A stretch of DNA of 51,491 nt from NCBI GenBank assembly GCA_001598975.1, contig BBXU01000122.1:1-51491 (forward strand), in the 5' to 3' direction. Below, piece after piece: positions 1-11,530 of this stretch. A model generated the notes under the pieces. The model was given only the letters and a program-made list of their open reading frames with translations. It was not told the origin of the DNA and searched no databases. This DNA comes from Parachlorella kessleri. Taxonomy: Eukaryota; Chlorophyta; Trebouxiophyceae; Chlorellales; Chlorellaceae. The position numbers and the translations under genes were made by a program. Position 1 is the first letter of the stretch. Each line of letters starts with the position of its first letter.

Positions 1-66
1 CCCGACCCCCCCCCCCCCCCTACCCCTAGCACACTGCTCATCCACATCCTTACAACATCGGCCCAC

Positions 67-970
67 CTCTAGCGCTCCCGTGGGGCTGCTGGGGTCAGCA
101 TACGGCTTCGAGTCGACCGCATCAGGGTCCTGCTGCTGCAGCAGCGCATGCGCTGCCCCCTGCCGCCGCCGCTCTCGCAGCACATCCTCCTGCGCCCCGC
201 GGCCGCATGGGGGCACCTTGAAGGCTGGGTCCTCCACAGGCTGCAGCTGAGAGGCTAGAAGGGCCTGCACATCGTCCTGGGTCACGTCGCGGAAGTAGTC
301 CTGCGCAGCATTGGTAGATTTAAGGTGAGCGATAGCTGCAGAGCCTGCTGCGGGGCAGCAGACTGTATGTGCTGGGCAGCCAGGTCACGGCCCTGTGGCT
401 AAGCAGTGAAAAATCATGCACACTTCAGGGCAGGTCAGGAGTGCACCCAACGAGCAGCTTTTACACAGGTTGGTTTCAGAGTATCAGGAGTTAGTGCCTC
501 CCTCCACAAAGGAGAGTGTCTCTGGGACACGACTAAGGCCCCAGGGCGCCGGCGGACCAGCAACCCAGGGCTTGATAGCCTAGGACGCCTTGACAGCTGT
601 CCTACAGCCCTAGCTGTCAACCAGCAGCTTGGCTTACCTCCACATACATCCAGAAAGCAGACTGATCTCCTCCACCCTGCACCGCCCCTGGGTATCCTGT
701 CTCCCAGGACACTGACGACTTCTGCTTAGACTTGGCGGTCTTTCCGAGCGTTTTCCGCTTCTCCTCCTCCCTGGCATGATAAAGGGCCAGAGCCTCGGAC
801 AGAGAGGCGGGGCAGGGCTTGCCCAGGTCCTTGGGAGGCAGGGAGGGCAAAGTAGCCAAGCAGCGCCCCAGCAGCTCGCTGCCCGCACTGATGGCCTGTT
901 CGAAGTTGCACTCCTGCCCGGGTGTCGCCCAATAGGGAAGCACCGCCGCTGAAGGGCTGTTCTTCGCCAT
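67..970 (-). CDS. ADA3/NGG1-like transcriptional adaptor (5' part only)
   Basis: Two exons read cleanly on the minus strand: 638-970 (ATG at 970, 111 codons, donor GTAAGC) and 67-300 (78 codons, donor GTGGGC), joined in phase 0. The gene continues off the left edge, so only about 189 residues are visible. The first exon has a Lys/Arg-rich stretch near residues 75-95. The junction reads FWMYVE-DYFRDVTQDDV, followed about 20 residues later by FKVPPCGRGAQEDVLRERR. This order (aromatic/acidic helix with a T-x-D-D turn, then a VPPxG motif and a QED-L-x-E helix) resembles my recollection of ADA3/NGG1, a subunit of SAGA-type histone acetyltransferase complexes. The assignment rests on these short motifs. 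The diagnostic C-terminal ADA3 domain lies outside the window, so this could be another chromatin protein. Confidence 0.45.
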
Positions 971-1502
971 GACAGTCAGCCCATGTAAGTGCGCTGCTGT
1001 TAACGCTGGCGCGCCTAGACCCCGAGTGTTTGGTATTTTATCACTATCATAAATACACAGCTCAAGGACTGATCGGAGCGTGAGAGCAGGCCCGTTGGAC
1101 CATGAGACCCCAGCGTCATGTGGGCCGCTGAGACGAGTCCTACGGTTGTTTAAGCTTTGGTGACCCTCAGCCTTCTCAAACTCCCCCTCTCGTTGGGTGC
1201 AGGCACAGGTACTGCCTTTGTACCGCCCTGCATTCAAGTGTAACTGCGACAGTAGCCGGCAGACGGACCGCGTTTGTTTTTCTGCGGGTAGTTCTGAGCT
1301 TGACGATCTAGCACATTCTTATGTTTACTACGCAAGGCGTGATGGACGTGCGTTGAGGCAGGGGCCGCAGGAACGCGTTCACAAGGGCAGTAAAGGGTAG
1401 CACATCTGACATGGGCCTCGACTGCAGGCTCCCTTACGTTTATGCCCAAGTAAGAAGAAGAACAACGATAGGTGCTGGTGGCCGATGCATAGCAGCTAAA
1501 AC
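971..1502. other. Intergenic region between divergent ADA3-like and SERINC genes
   Basis: About 530 bases between two head-to-head starts. It must hold both promoters and any 5' UTR. I see no long coding stretch with splice signals. A non-coding first exon of the SERINC gene could lie here. An alternative SERINC start using an upstream exon and an acceptor near 1580 cannot be excluded. Confidence 0.4.
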
Positions 1503-3766
1503 ATGGGAAGTGCCTACCTGCTCACAGAAAGGAGGCAGCAAGCCTGCGGCTCAGCTTTCCTTTCCCTATGCTCCCTGCAGTGGATCTTCCTCGCTGGCTG
1601 GACCGTCACAGCCATCCTCAGCTGGACACTGCGTGACTACGGGCTGCAAGCTCTGAACTTCCCACCACTGAACAAGTGCCTGGCAGACAGCACCAGCACC
1701 CAGACAGATGTGAATGCCACCTGTCTGGGCGAGGTGGCGGTGCTGCGCATCAGCTTTGGCAACGTCTGCTTCTTCTTCTTAATGGCCGTGCTTTTGCTGG
1801 GCGTGACCCAGCAGGACAACCTCCGCATGATGCTGCACACGGGGCTGTGGCCGGTCAAGTGAGTGAGTTGCCGACGGGCTGGCCAGTTGTCCAGAGCACT
1901 GGGTACAGAGGCATGCCACTGAGCGAGCGGGCCTGCGAAGCAAGCTTGTCAAGGACTTGGCTACTGTTATGTGCTAATAGTCTTGCACAGCAGCCGGGTG
2001 GCGGCCAACTTCCAGCAGGGCAGCTGGTCCATCATCACAGCTGCCGTTGTTTCCGTCTGGTTGCAGGTTTGTGGTGTGGGGAGGGCTGATTGGCTCCACG
2101 TTTGCCATGCCCAACAACATGTTCCACGTATATGGCCAAATCGCGCGCGTGCTGTCCTGCTTCTATATCATCTTCCAGCTGGTATTGCTGCTGGACTTCA
2201 TCTATCGCATCAACGAGTGGCTGCTTGAGCGGGAGCGCTGCAGCTGTGTTATTGTGGGGCTCACTGGCCTCCTCATAGTGGGCTCCTTTGTGGGCTCTGG
2301 GTTTCTGTACAAGGTACGAAGAGGTCTTTATTTGAGGTTGAGGGTGTGCAATGCTGTGGGTAGGAAGGGAAGTGGGTCAGCGTTGGCTAGGGTCTGCCTG
2401 TGGCGAGGTGGGGTGGCACTTCTACTTGGCACAGTCGCCGGCTGTTTGGTGCCCAGTCCTGTGTAGGCTGACATTGTGGCCGGCACTGACGGTCGCCTGT
2501 GCTGCTGTTGCAGTACTACGCACCCCATGCCTCCTGCCGCCTCAACATATTCTTCATAACCTGGAACATCGTACTCTTCCTGGTGTATGGCGCCATCTCA
2601 GTGTCGCCTCTACGGGTCCAGAGCGCGGGGTTGCTGACCTCCGCATTTGTCTTTGCCTACACGACATACTACCTCTGGTCGGCCCTCAACAGGTGAGGAC
2701 AAGCGATCCCACAGCATGGTGATGTTGGCCGGTGGTCTGGACAGGGACATAGTAGCTCCTTATCTGTCAGTGCTGCATGCTAGGTAGGCCCTGCTCTTTG
2801 TGTGGGTTGTCTGTGGGTTGTCGAAGGTGCGAGTGGGGAAGCGTGTCTGAGCGCAGGAAGTAGACCTGTCAGGCTTCAACTCCGTGTGCTGACCTTGCTG
2901 TTTGCAGCGAGCCTGTGAGTGAGTGTGTGGGGCTCAGCGTGGGCGGCAACAAGGCTCTGAACATCACCGCCTTTGTGCTGACCCTGCTCTCGGTGGCCTA
3001 CACCTGTTGGAGTTCCTCCGTGTCTTCTCAGAGCTTTGACCTGGGCACACCTCTCAGGTGGGTCTGCGCTGAACAGTAGAAGCAGGCGGTCCAGGGCATT
3101 GCCCTGTCCCTGTTGGTACTCTTTTGGCATGCGTTCTGGAATCTTCACCCTGCCGTGAGTGCATCACATGCGCATCACCAACGGAAGCAGCGAATACAGG
3201 CTTTGGCGACTCTACAGCCTCTCCCATTTTTGCTGTATGAAGGGTTGGTCTTAAAGAGAGCAGGGCTTGTTGCTTCACTTAAGAACCCACGCCCATATCT
3301 TTGCAGTTCGGGAAGCGGGAGCAGCACAGCAGAAGGGGATGGCAAAATCCCTTACCGCCCAGACTTCTTCCACCTTACGTTCCTCCTGGCATCAGCTTAC
3401 CTTGTCATGGTGTTCACAGGGTAAGTGCAGGGTGTACTTTATTGGTCCATCTAGCGGCCAGATCGTGTCTGGTCTTTTTGGCACGGGACTTGATGCCTTG
3501 CTTTGATTTGCCAACCAGGGCCTATGTGACATCCGAGAGGCATCTGGAGACATGCCATGTCAAGGACACAGGTGTTGCAAGCGTCTCAGGTGCAAGACCC
3601 CTGGCTTGTGTGCAGGTGGGATCTTGCAGGCGACGACAAAGAGTTTACAGTGGACAAAGGCTGGGGCTCTACCTGGGTGAAGATAGTAGCCTCCTGGCTG
3701 TGTGCTGCGCTATACCTGTGGTCTATGGTAGCACATAGGGTGCTCCAAGGCAGGAGTTTCTACTGA
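1503..3766 (+). CDS. SERINC/TMS1 family multi-pass membrane protein
   Basis: Serine incorporator family protein, a roughly ten-span membrane protein of endomembranes and plasma membrane, linked in other eukaryotes to lipid handling. Exons 1503-1858, 2067-2313, 2514-2692, 2908-3057, 3307-3420 and 3616-3766 join in phase and give 398 residues, close to the family length. Family landmarks: TLRDYG and VLRISFGN near the N-terminus; WPVKFVVWGGLIGSTFAMPN across the first junction; LLLDFIYRINEW; a Cys-rich YAPHASCRLN loop; the family's YRPDFFHLTFLLASAYL segment; and DKGWGSTWVKIVASWLCAALYLW at the C-terminus. All introns are GT-AG. The first exon is the least certain: the ATG at 1503 gives a short N-terminus (MGSAYLLTERR), whereas many homologues carry a Cys-rich start. 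Transcription diverges from the ADA3-like gene. Confidence 0.93.
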
Positions 3767-4459
3767 GAGCTTGAAAAGGGCAAAATGCTGGGGAGCGTGA
3801 GAGACGAACATGCGAACCGTGGAACAGCGGAGTGTGTGCGTAGTGGCAGGATGGCTATGCAACATGCAGCAGGTGCTGTAGTGCAGGTGGTGAATCATAC
3901 AGTTTTTGTATGCTGTACTATACCACTGGGGGCTCAATATACAACATAACCCCATTAAAGGTTACATATATTATACACCATATAATCATACTGTCTGGGG
4001 TGCATGCCAGCTGGGTCGCTTTGTCATGCTTATATATGTTCATCTGCTACAACATATGAAAAAACTTTCACACACCTGCAGAGCAGTCTACACAGACGCT
4101 GCCTACCACCGCATGGACTGAGGCCAAACGCAATGTTTTCCTACACATCCTACAACACCCTGCTACAACCTTCACTTATTTGCATCCTCGTCAGCTGCAA
4201 GGTCTTGCACATCCCTGCACACCAACGCACAAGTTGCTCACTGTATCAGTTCTTGTTATCTTGGGGTCTTGTTATTGGCATAGGACCTCCTCCGAGGCTT
4301 GCCACGGCACAAGCAACAGACTCTGCATCACCCCTCCGGTAGCATGGTGCAGAAAACAAGCAACGCAACAGACACCTTGGTCCTAATAATGGCAACCATG
4401 TGCCACCAAGGCAGCCTTTGCCCCCGACACACTGTCGATTGTACAAAGTCCCGAGTGCC
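3767..4459. other. Convergent intergenic region
   Basis: Lies between the 3' end of the SERINC gene and the 3' end of the small minus-strand gene. The part around 3890-4130 is AT-richer than its surroundings, as expected for 3' untranslated sequence. No open frame here has convincing splice partners or a recognisable motif. Confidence 0.4.
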
Positions 4460-4976
4460 TCACCTCTGCTCCTCCGTATCAAGCTCCTCCCCCTCCGCAT
4501 TCAAGTCCTCGTCAGGGATCTGCACAGACAAACAGGCACCCAGGCACACCTTCGCCACTGGCCACAGTCGCCCCCTTCTAGGGCTATGATCGCACATGCC
4601 ACGCTCCCACAACAGCAGTTGTTGATAAGAAGCACATGCCTGATGCCCAGGACTGCTACATGCAGTCGTTGCCTGCAGCACTCAGGCCTCACCATGCTGT
4701 CATCCACTTCATACTGAGCAGCCTTCTCGTTGCCAGCATCACCTGCAACAGCAGCATCCGCTGTCTGTCCGAGCGCCCCTGACGAGCGCTTTACTCAAAC
4801 ACTCAAAAGGAGGAAGCCTTGCAGTCTGTCGCACAGCAGGCAAGGCTCTGGACAGTGGTGTAGCCTTCCAGCTTACCCTCAGTGGCCAGCTCAGCACCCA
4901 TTGTACGGATGCCCTCCTGGGCCCGCTGTGCAGCGGCGCGGGGCTGGTTCTTCACACGGTCAGCGGGGGCAGACAT
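4460..4976 (-). CDS. Small acidic protein of unknown function
   Basis: Three short exons on the minus strand, 4877-4976, 4693-4778 and 4460-4520, join in phase with GT-AG introns and give 81 or so residues. The start MSAPADRVKNQPRAAAQRA is basic and polar. The C-terminus (IPDEDLNAEGEELDTEEQR) is strongly acidic. I see no signal peptide, membrane span or catalytic motif, and I do not recognise the family. The TGA at 4460-4462 overlaps a possible GT donor (AGAG|GTGAGG), so the protein may continue into another exon that I could not identify. The coding evidence is the phase-consistent joining and the compositional contrast between the ends. Confidence 0.5.
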
Positions 4977-5146
4977 GATGCGAGCTTCTGGAGGTGTCTG
5001 TTGGGCCAGGGATGGTCTGCACACCAGGGGGAGCAAGAAGCTGGGACTGTGAGTGGTGTAACAGAGGTCTCAACGCTGCCGTGTCAGCCTCCACTCCACT
5101 TGGGGTTAGCTAGCTTCACCCAGCAGTGCTTTCTTTGCTGCCGCAG

Positions 5147-5929
5147 CTGCCTGAGACATCCAGAAGCCAGTTGCTGGAGTCTAAAAGGTTGACTGAAGCC
5201 CAGCAGCCCTTTGGCAAGGTGGTGCTTAGCTTTCCGAACTACAGGAGTTGGATGAGCATGACACGGCATGACCACGAGAACTGCTCAGTCCTAGTCTTGG
5301 CTGGTTATAAACCCTTTCGGAAGGAAACCACTTGGGAAACCAGCGGCTGCTTCTAGCTCAAAAGAGAGCCTACAAGGCTAACACGGAGCAGAACCCCGCA
5401 CTTGCGCCGCCCAGTCTCACTCACTCCCTACCTTGGAATGTTGAGATTCAGTCGGCAACAGTCAATGGCGCCCTTGCTAATTGAAGCGCAATCATATGCT
5501 CTGCCCCCATGAGGAGCACGGGGCTGTGTAACTGCTCCGACGCCAGGACGAAGGCAGCAGCCGAACCTGTGGCGGCTGAGCAGCGCCGCCAAGACGCTGG
5601 ACGTGGAACCGAGATGTCCACAGAGGGGAGCCAGGCGACTGGGAGTCACGCCTGGGAATCTTACGGGATCACTGTGTAGGGTACCAGGTTTGTGCAAGCT
5701 GTCGTTGTTGCAGCAGGTTGTGTCAACGCATCTCGGCCGGTGTTGGAACTGCACCAGGGTGCTCCCTTCTGCACTGCCGTTGCTAGGCTCTTACAGGAAA
5801 CTCCTTGAGCTTTGTGGACCACCGGCTTATGTGTACCCAGAGCAGGTGTTCTACGTGCCCTTTGAGGCTGCTTTGGCCGGCTCCTCTGATGTGCCTCCAA
5901 GTCCAAAGGGTCGCCAAGTGACCGTCTAA
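5147..5929 (+). CDS. Unrecognised protein, tentative multi-exon model
   Basis: A tentative plus-strand model. The last two exons are the best supported: 5561-5675 and 5797-5929 share compatible phases, carry AG/GT borders, and end at TAA 5927-5929. The last exon encodes a stretch containing GPPAYVYPEQVFYVPFEAAL, which looks like real protein. An upstream exon beginning at 5147 after CCGCAG (LPETSRSQLLESKRL...) could end at a GT donor near 5307 and join in the right phase. No start codon could be placed, so the 5' end is missing. I do not recognise the family. The region also contains open minus-strand frames, so the strand is not certain. Confidence 0.33.
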
Positions 5930-6311
5930 ATTTAAAGCTGAGAGCTAACCTTGTTCCACACCTACCCGCAAGCAAGCTGGCCTGTCGCTTGCATGTCCAT
6001 CAGGCAGGCAGGGCGGTAGCACAAAATTTGTTCAAACACTTCAGCAATCACATGAAGCAGCTCAAAAACTGACATCAGCTCATGTCAGCAGTATTTTACC
6101 CCGACCGCAACACAGAGCTCTAACCCAACGGAGCTGCTAAGCACTCAATCTACCTGCCTGCTAAGACCACTGGCTCACCTTAGATCAGCACGTGCACATC
6201 GTGCTGCCGTGATCCCACTACTTGTGCAACCTGTCACCTAACCCAGTCCACCAGCACCTCCACTGCTCCCGACAGGACCGCTGCTGATACTGCTTGGCGT
6301 GCCTCCAGCCA
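5930..6311. other. Convergent intergenic region
   Basis: About 380 bases between the tentative plus-strand gene and the 3' end of ERD2. It probably holds both 3' UTRs. No coding exon, RNA gene or repeat was recognised. Confidence 0.4.
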
Positions 6312-7974
6312 CTAAGCTGGTAGGGACAGTTTGGCGTTGTTACGCCAAGCAATGTAGTAGTAATAGAAGAAGTCGGCGTACAGCCCTGTTTGGACGAGGC
6401 CGCTGATCCAGACTGCAGCCACAGTCACAGTGTTGACAGGTAAAGGCACAGGCAGTAAGGGTACGCATGACGCACACCAGGGGGGACATCAGTAGCGAAC
6501 ACTCCAAAGCAACGCATCCATCCTCTGCCTAAGCAAGCAAGCACCAGCGAACCAGCTCACCTAGCCACTGGCGGTAGTGTGGTTCAGTGAAGTAACGGTA
6601 GATCCAGTTTATGATGTAAAAGCCGCGGTATGTCCTGCAGCGCACAGGGCGGCCGCATCGCACATGGCCACGTCCCTCCGATCTAACACCTAACCACGGC
6701 ATGAGATTGCGTCAGCGGTGACACTACATGCAATCAACTAGCCAATAGACAACTCTCGGCACGATACATATCAAGATTCACGTTCCAGGAATGGTGCCCA
6801 CCACGCCTGCTAGCCACCTTGCCAGGAGGCCAACCCTAACCAGGGCTCTCTCACCCAAGCAGGAAGACATAGTTTGCGGTGAGATTATCAATGTTCTGCG
6901 TCCGCTGCATCAGCACTAGCTGCGGCAGGATTGCCACTGCCTCAAGGTAGATAGAGAAAGTCCACAGCACCTGCAGATGCAAATGTGAGAGCCAGAGGTG
7001 GCGAATGGTAAAGCTAGTAATGCAGCCCAGGGGAAGGTTGGAGCGTGCGCTCGATGCAACCTAGACAACACAACTGCCCTCGCCTGCGGCGACGGACATG
7101 AATTGAAGTCCCCCACCAGCCAAGGGTCAGAAGCAGGCCTGTCAGGTGCTGCAGACCACAACGCAAAGAAAAGAGCAAGGCTTGGCTGCACTACACTATA
7201 CCTGCCAATAAAGCCAGCTGTCAAGACCAACTGACATGGAGGTGCGTCCACCCATCGCAGCCAGCTTACCTCCGTGACAGTGAAAGCGTGGTTGAGAACC
7301 AGCGCCAGCACGAAGCAGGGGGCCACCAGGAAAAGGTAGCGGAAGGTATCCTGATCTCTATCATATGTCTGCTTCACCACCTTGTCGGCGTGCATGTAGT
7401 ACAGAATAGCAAAGGTGGCCACTAGGTAGATAACCTTCATCGATGAGTTGTACCTGCAGGTCCGGGACATGGCGGTTCTATGAACAAAGCAAAGCCTGAC
7501 ATAGCCTCCCCCCATATGCTCCCTTACACCACCAACACGTCGGGTGCTGAAAGCAAGCAGGAAGACCATGAAACAGCTGCAAACCGGGCAACTTACACAG
7601 ATATGAACGAGTAGAAAAGATCCAGGTAGCGGCAGATAAAGACCAGAGCATACAACTCTTGCGTCTTGCGGGAGACGCCCCGGCAGCTTTTGGTCGCCCG
7701 TATTTTCAGCAGCAGCACCACTATTGACAGCAGGTGTGCCATATCACCTGCACGGAACTCGGCAAACAGCTTAGCCCAGCATGCCCGTGAGGTTGCAACC
7801 CAGGAACGTGCAGGTTTGTAATATTGCGCAAAGCTCTGCAGTTGGCGAGGCAGCCTCCGTAGCAAGCAGTGCGGCACTGAAGCACCAAATCACAAGCGTG
7901 GGACGGCGCAGGGATTTGCACGCGATCCAAAGTTGCTAAAGCAGCTTCTCACCTGCTAATCTAAAGATATTCAT
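6312..7974 (-). CDS. ERD2: ER lumen protein retaining receptor (KDEL receptor)
   Basis: Seven-span receptor that retrieves KDEL/HDEL-tagged lumenal proteins from the Golgi to the ER. Six exons (7953-7974, 7597-7747, 7270-7453, 6855-6970, 6561-6634, 6312-6412) join in phase to 215 residues, the normal ERD2 length. The start [13 protein letters not shown] is the classic N-terminus. Other family landmarks are [26 protein letters not shown], the [10 protein letters not shown] junction, [44 protein letters not shown], and the C-terminal [20 protein letters not shown] segment. The first coding exon is only 22 nt, so it is easily missed by automated prediction. All introns are GT-AG. The gene is head-to-head with CTU2, with 277 bases between start codons. 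Confidence 0.97.
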
Positions 7975-8251
7975 GGTGCCTCGAGCTCCTAGTCACGATC
8001 GGCCGCTGCCAATGCCTTGTGCGATCAGCTTCACTTGCCAAAGCACCTCAGTTCAAACTATACACTGCTTCAATTGAGGCAAACTGGGCATCCGGCAAGT
8101 GAGCATCGAACCGAGAAGGTCTACACGTCGCAGCATGCAGGGCAGCTTGGAGAGGGCGTATCCTGGCTTTTCCACCAACCAGCATAATACTTGAGTGCAA
8201 TATAAACAGATTTGTGGGAAAGAGTTGAGCGCGGGCTGCACGACTTGCGAC
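7975..8251. promoter_or_regulatory. Putative shared divergent promoter, ERD2/CTU2
   Basis: The two start codons are 277 bases apart on opposite strands, so both promoters and 5' UTRs fit in this interval. I found no clear TATA box in a position that would settle either start. An in-frame ATG at 8195 upstream of the chosen CTU2 start also lies here. Confidence 0.4.
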
Positions 8252-11200
8252 ATGTGTGACTATAACAGGGAGGACGAGGGGCTGATCGGGTGCCCACCTG
8301 CTGGGTCCCTCAGGGACGCTGATTTCACCTCAAAGAATGTGACATGCATGAAGTGCAGGGAGCAGCCTGCTCAGGTATGCCTGAGACTAGGAGCACCAGC
8401 TTGCTGGAATGCAGACTGGGAACAAGTGTAAGTTTGTCCGCTCCATCTGTGTTAGCTGCAGTAACAGAACCTGCTCTTCCTGCCCACTGCAGGTGCTGGC
8501 TAGGCAGCATGAGCCACTGTGCTACAGCTGCCTGGCAGGCCAGCTGCAGACGAAAGCCCATAATGCCATAAAGACTCGTGGCATTATAGCAGCAGGCGAC
8601 AATATAATGCTGGCTCTTTCAGGCGGCACGGGGTCAGTGGCACTCCTCCACTTTCTGGCTGCTCTACGCAACCCACGATCAGATAGGCTGGAGAGGAAGA
8701 AGGCAAGGCTGTTTCTGGTTCATCTGCCTTTTTCCAAATCCAGGGCTTGCTCCACCGGTGCAGGGGGGCTGCGTTTCAGTACTTGTGTCATAATTTTGCA
8801 AGTAGAAGGTGCTGTGGCAATGCAGGTGGCATACACGCTGCACATTGTGCATGTGGACGAGTCCGCAGCCTGGGGCCTGTCCCCAGAGCAGCAGGCAGCA
8901 GCGCTGGCAGCAGTGCGGCAGGCTGCAGAGCCCTACTTAGCACACGGGGTGGAGTACCACTGTGTAGCGTTGGGGGGGCTCTTTGGGTCACAAGAGCGTG
9001 ACGCAGGGGCACAGAGGCAGCAGTTGGGGGAGCTTGTGCAGGTGAATTTGGCAGGCAGTGCAAATAGAGAGGATGTAGGGGTGAGCTGGACTGACAGGGC
9101 TCCATGCGGTTTTGCTCTGTGTCGTTCCTAGAGATCTGATGCAGTATGTCTCTGCATTAGTCGCACACAAGGGGAGGTGCTGGCCGGGTTGGGACTTGGC
9201 CAAGGCAAGGAAGGCGGTTTGCGGCAACGGGATTCTGCTGCGATGTCATCCGCCTCGAGTGTAGACTTCCTTCAGGGCTTGCTGCTTGCCGTTCCCTGCG
9301 CGCCTGGATTGCTATTTGCGTGCAATCTTGTTGCGATTGTGCAATTGAGAGCCGCCAAGGACAGCCTTCGAAAGGCTACCAGCCAGCTTTGGGTAAGCTG
9401 GCTCTGCCTGCAGTTTGTACCACACCCTATCGCTGCCTTCTCGTGTAGGGTGTGGCTGACGCCACTGGCCGCGAGGACCTAGTGGCCCACCTGCGCACCC
9501 ACAGGCTGCTGGCAGCCGCCAGGGAGCTCGGCTGCAGCAAGGTGGCACGGGGGGACTGCGCCACCAGGCTAGCAGCACACATAGTGGCGGCAGCGTCCAA
9601 GGGCTGCGGGTATGGACTGCCGGGGGATATCCAGCTGGTGGACGCCAGGTGGGTGGCTGCGTTGCAGCTGGGCGGGTTCCAGCCACCTAGGGGCCCTGTG
9701 CTGGCAGGTGTAATTAGTATGTGTGACAGGTAGTGCGGATAGGGAGTCAGAGGTGAGCTGTACTGCCAGGTATGATAAACCAAGGGTGGCGGCATGGGGC
9801 GGAGAAGTTGTTGCCTGTGACTATTTATTGAGGGTGGCAGGGAATGCGAGCAGGGAGGAGGTACTGGGATACTGGGCGGACAGGGTTGAATGCAGAATGA
9901 GCCTGAGTCTTGCCTGATGTCTGAGCCAGTAATGCTCTCCCCAAGATAAGCTAAGGCCACTGGAAGAGGAGATGCATATTGATGGTTGCTTTGTACCTGT
10001 AGTTGGCCGTCGCTGGCAGGGCATCCCTTCTGCTGTGTAGCTGACCTAGGACTGATACTGGAGGTGCAAGGGTGTGTTACATGCGTGCGTTGATGACAGC
10101 TGTACTTTCCACGGCTCATCTGAGGGCGCTGTCATGCCGCCTGCGAGTGCGGCTCTGCAGGCACGGGCCTTCTGGTCCCATGTTTTTCTGCCCCCTCAGG
10201 GAGCTCGGACGGCGCGAGCTAACAGCCCTCTGCCACCACCTGAGCTTGGCAGTCGTGGAGCCTTCCCCATATCCAGCTGCTGTTGAGAGGCGGAGCAACA
10301 ACAGCAGCGGCAGCATCAACGCTTTGGCAGCCGGTTTTGTGGAAACTCAGCTGGCCAACAATGCTGGCAGTGTGTCAAATATTGTTGGCACCATATCTAA
10401 GCTGCAGGTAAAGCTGCTTCGGTGCGAAAATTTTACTGTGGAAGCAAGGACGACAGCATGCAGTGGTGTTGTGCAATGCGGGGTTAGGGATGAATAGCAC
10501 CAAAATTGTGCATGTGTATATCGGTGGCATGCTGTCAAAGCGTCGGCTGCTTAAGCATGGCATACACTTGTTCAACTGCAGGCTTTCCCTTGGAATGATC
10601 CTGCGGAGCTGCACGCGAAGAAGGCTGACCAGCGCCGCAAGCAGCAGCAGCTGGCGGTAGCAGGAGGAGAGGCGCTAAGCTTACAGCACGCTCCCACACC
10701 AACACCGCCAGAGGCGGCGGCAGCAGCAGTAGGGCCATGTATAGAACTGCTATGCCCGCTGTGCCTGGCACCGCTGGCGGATGATGAGCTCGTCCCGGCT
10801 GTTCTTGCTGTTGAGCCAAGGCATTCACTAGCGGCTGCAGCCGATGCAGCAACGCCGCCAGCCCAGGCTTCCAGCATCCAAGTGGGAGCAAGGCCGCAGC
10901 AGCAGCAGCACAGCAGCTGTAGTCCCCCTGAGACGGATGGACAGTCCCAGGAGTCGACTGAAGTACCTAGCTTGTCACTGGCCTGCTGCTGGAGCTGCAG
11001 GACCCAGATCCTAGGGGCAGCGTCAGGGTTGGCAGGGGCAGCCCAGCCAGCCAGCAGCCGAGTATGGACCTTGCTTCCAGAGACTGTGTGGGGGCAAATG
11101 CACCGGCTGGCGCAGGCGGAGCACAGGGCTGGCGGGCAAGAGAGCGGTACAGCACAAGCTGTTGAGGGACGCAGAGATGGGGCGCCAACAGGGGGCGGGG

Positions 11201-11256
11201 TGGATGCACTGCGGCGACAGATTGCTGAATACCTGCTTGACGACTGCGAGGAGTAG
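8252..11256 (+). CDS. CTU2: Cytoplasmic tRNA 2-thiolation protein 2
   Basis: CTU2/NCS2, partner of CTU1 in the Urm1-dependent 2-thiolation of wobble uridine in cytosolic Lys, Gln and Glu tRNAs. Exons 8252-8374, 8493-8702, 8826-9041, 9276-9392, 9449-9648, 10161-10407 and 10582-11256 close to 595 residues. Visible features: paired zinc-type cysteines CMKC and CYSC near the N-terminus; a degenerate PP-loop (ALSGGTGSVALLHFL) lacking the full SGGxDS of the catalytic partner; HIVHVDES; the ADATGREDLVAHLR, GYGLPGDIQLVDAR and CPLRELGRREL blocks; and a C-terminal CPLC...CWSC pair. Intron 8703-8825 has a GC donor and is 123 nt without a stop, so its retention would keep the frame. The fourth exon's left border (9276) is the least certain. 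The C-terminal third is Ala/Gln-rich and low in conservation. Confidence 0.93.
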
Positions 11257-11509
11257 CCCAGAGAGGTGGCCGGCCCGCAGTAGTGGTTGAGAAACACCTG
11301 CTGTCAGACCCGATCATCTAATGTTGGTATTTAGTAAGGAGGAGATAAGCCGTTCGCAGTGTGCAGTTGATGCCAAATACCAGGTTGCAGGTACTGTGCA
11401 TGTCCAGCAATACGTCCGTGCAGCTTTATGCCTTGTACACGTCAGTCATCGCAGTGCAAAGGGTGAAGTCAAACAGATTGCCCTAGCACTCATGCAGCCC
11501 CTTCTGCGA
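11257..11509. other. Convergent 3' ends of CTU2 and the DsbA-like gene
   Basis: Short tail-to-tail spacer. It includes the first unit of a 20-bp tandem duplication (11491-11530) that continues across the stop codon region of the minus-strand gene. Nothing else was recognised. Confidence 0.4.
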
Positions 11510-11530
11510 TCATGCAGCCCCTCCTGCGAG
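11491..11530. repeat. 20-bp near-perfect tandem duplication at the DsbA-like stop codon
   Basis: Units 11491-11510 and 11511-11530 differ at two positions. The right unit contains the last codons of the DsbA-like gene, and the stop codon (11510-11512) straddles the junction. The left unit is therefore a copy of coding end sequence placed in the 3' UTR. Confidence 0.85.

Noticed and set aside
971..1237. Upstream extension of the ADA3-like frame to an ATG at 1237
   Set aside because: The extension lacks coding character. The ATG at 970 begins the stretch with consistent composition.
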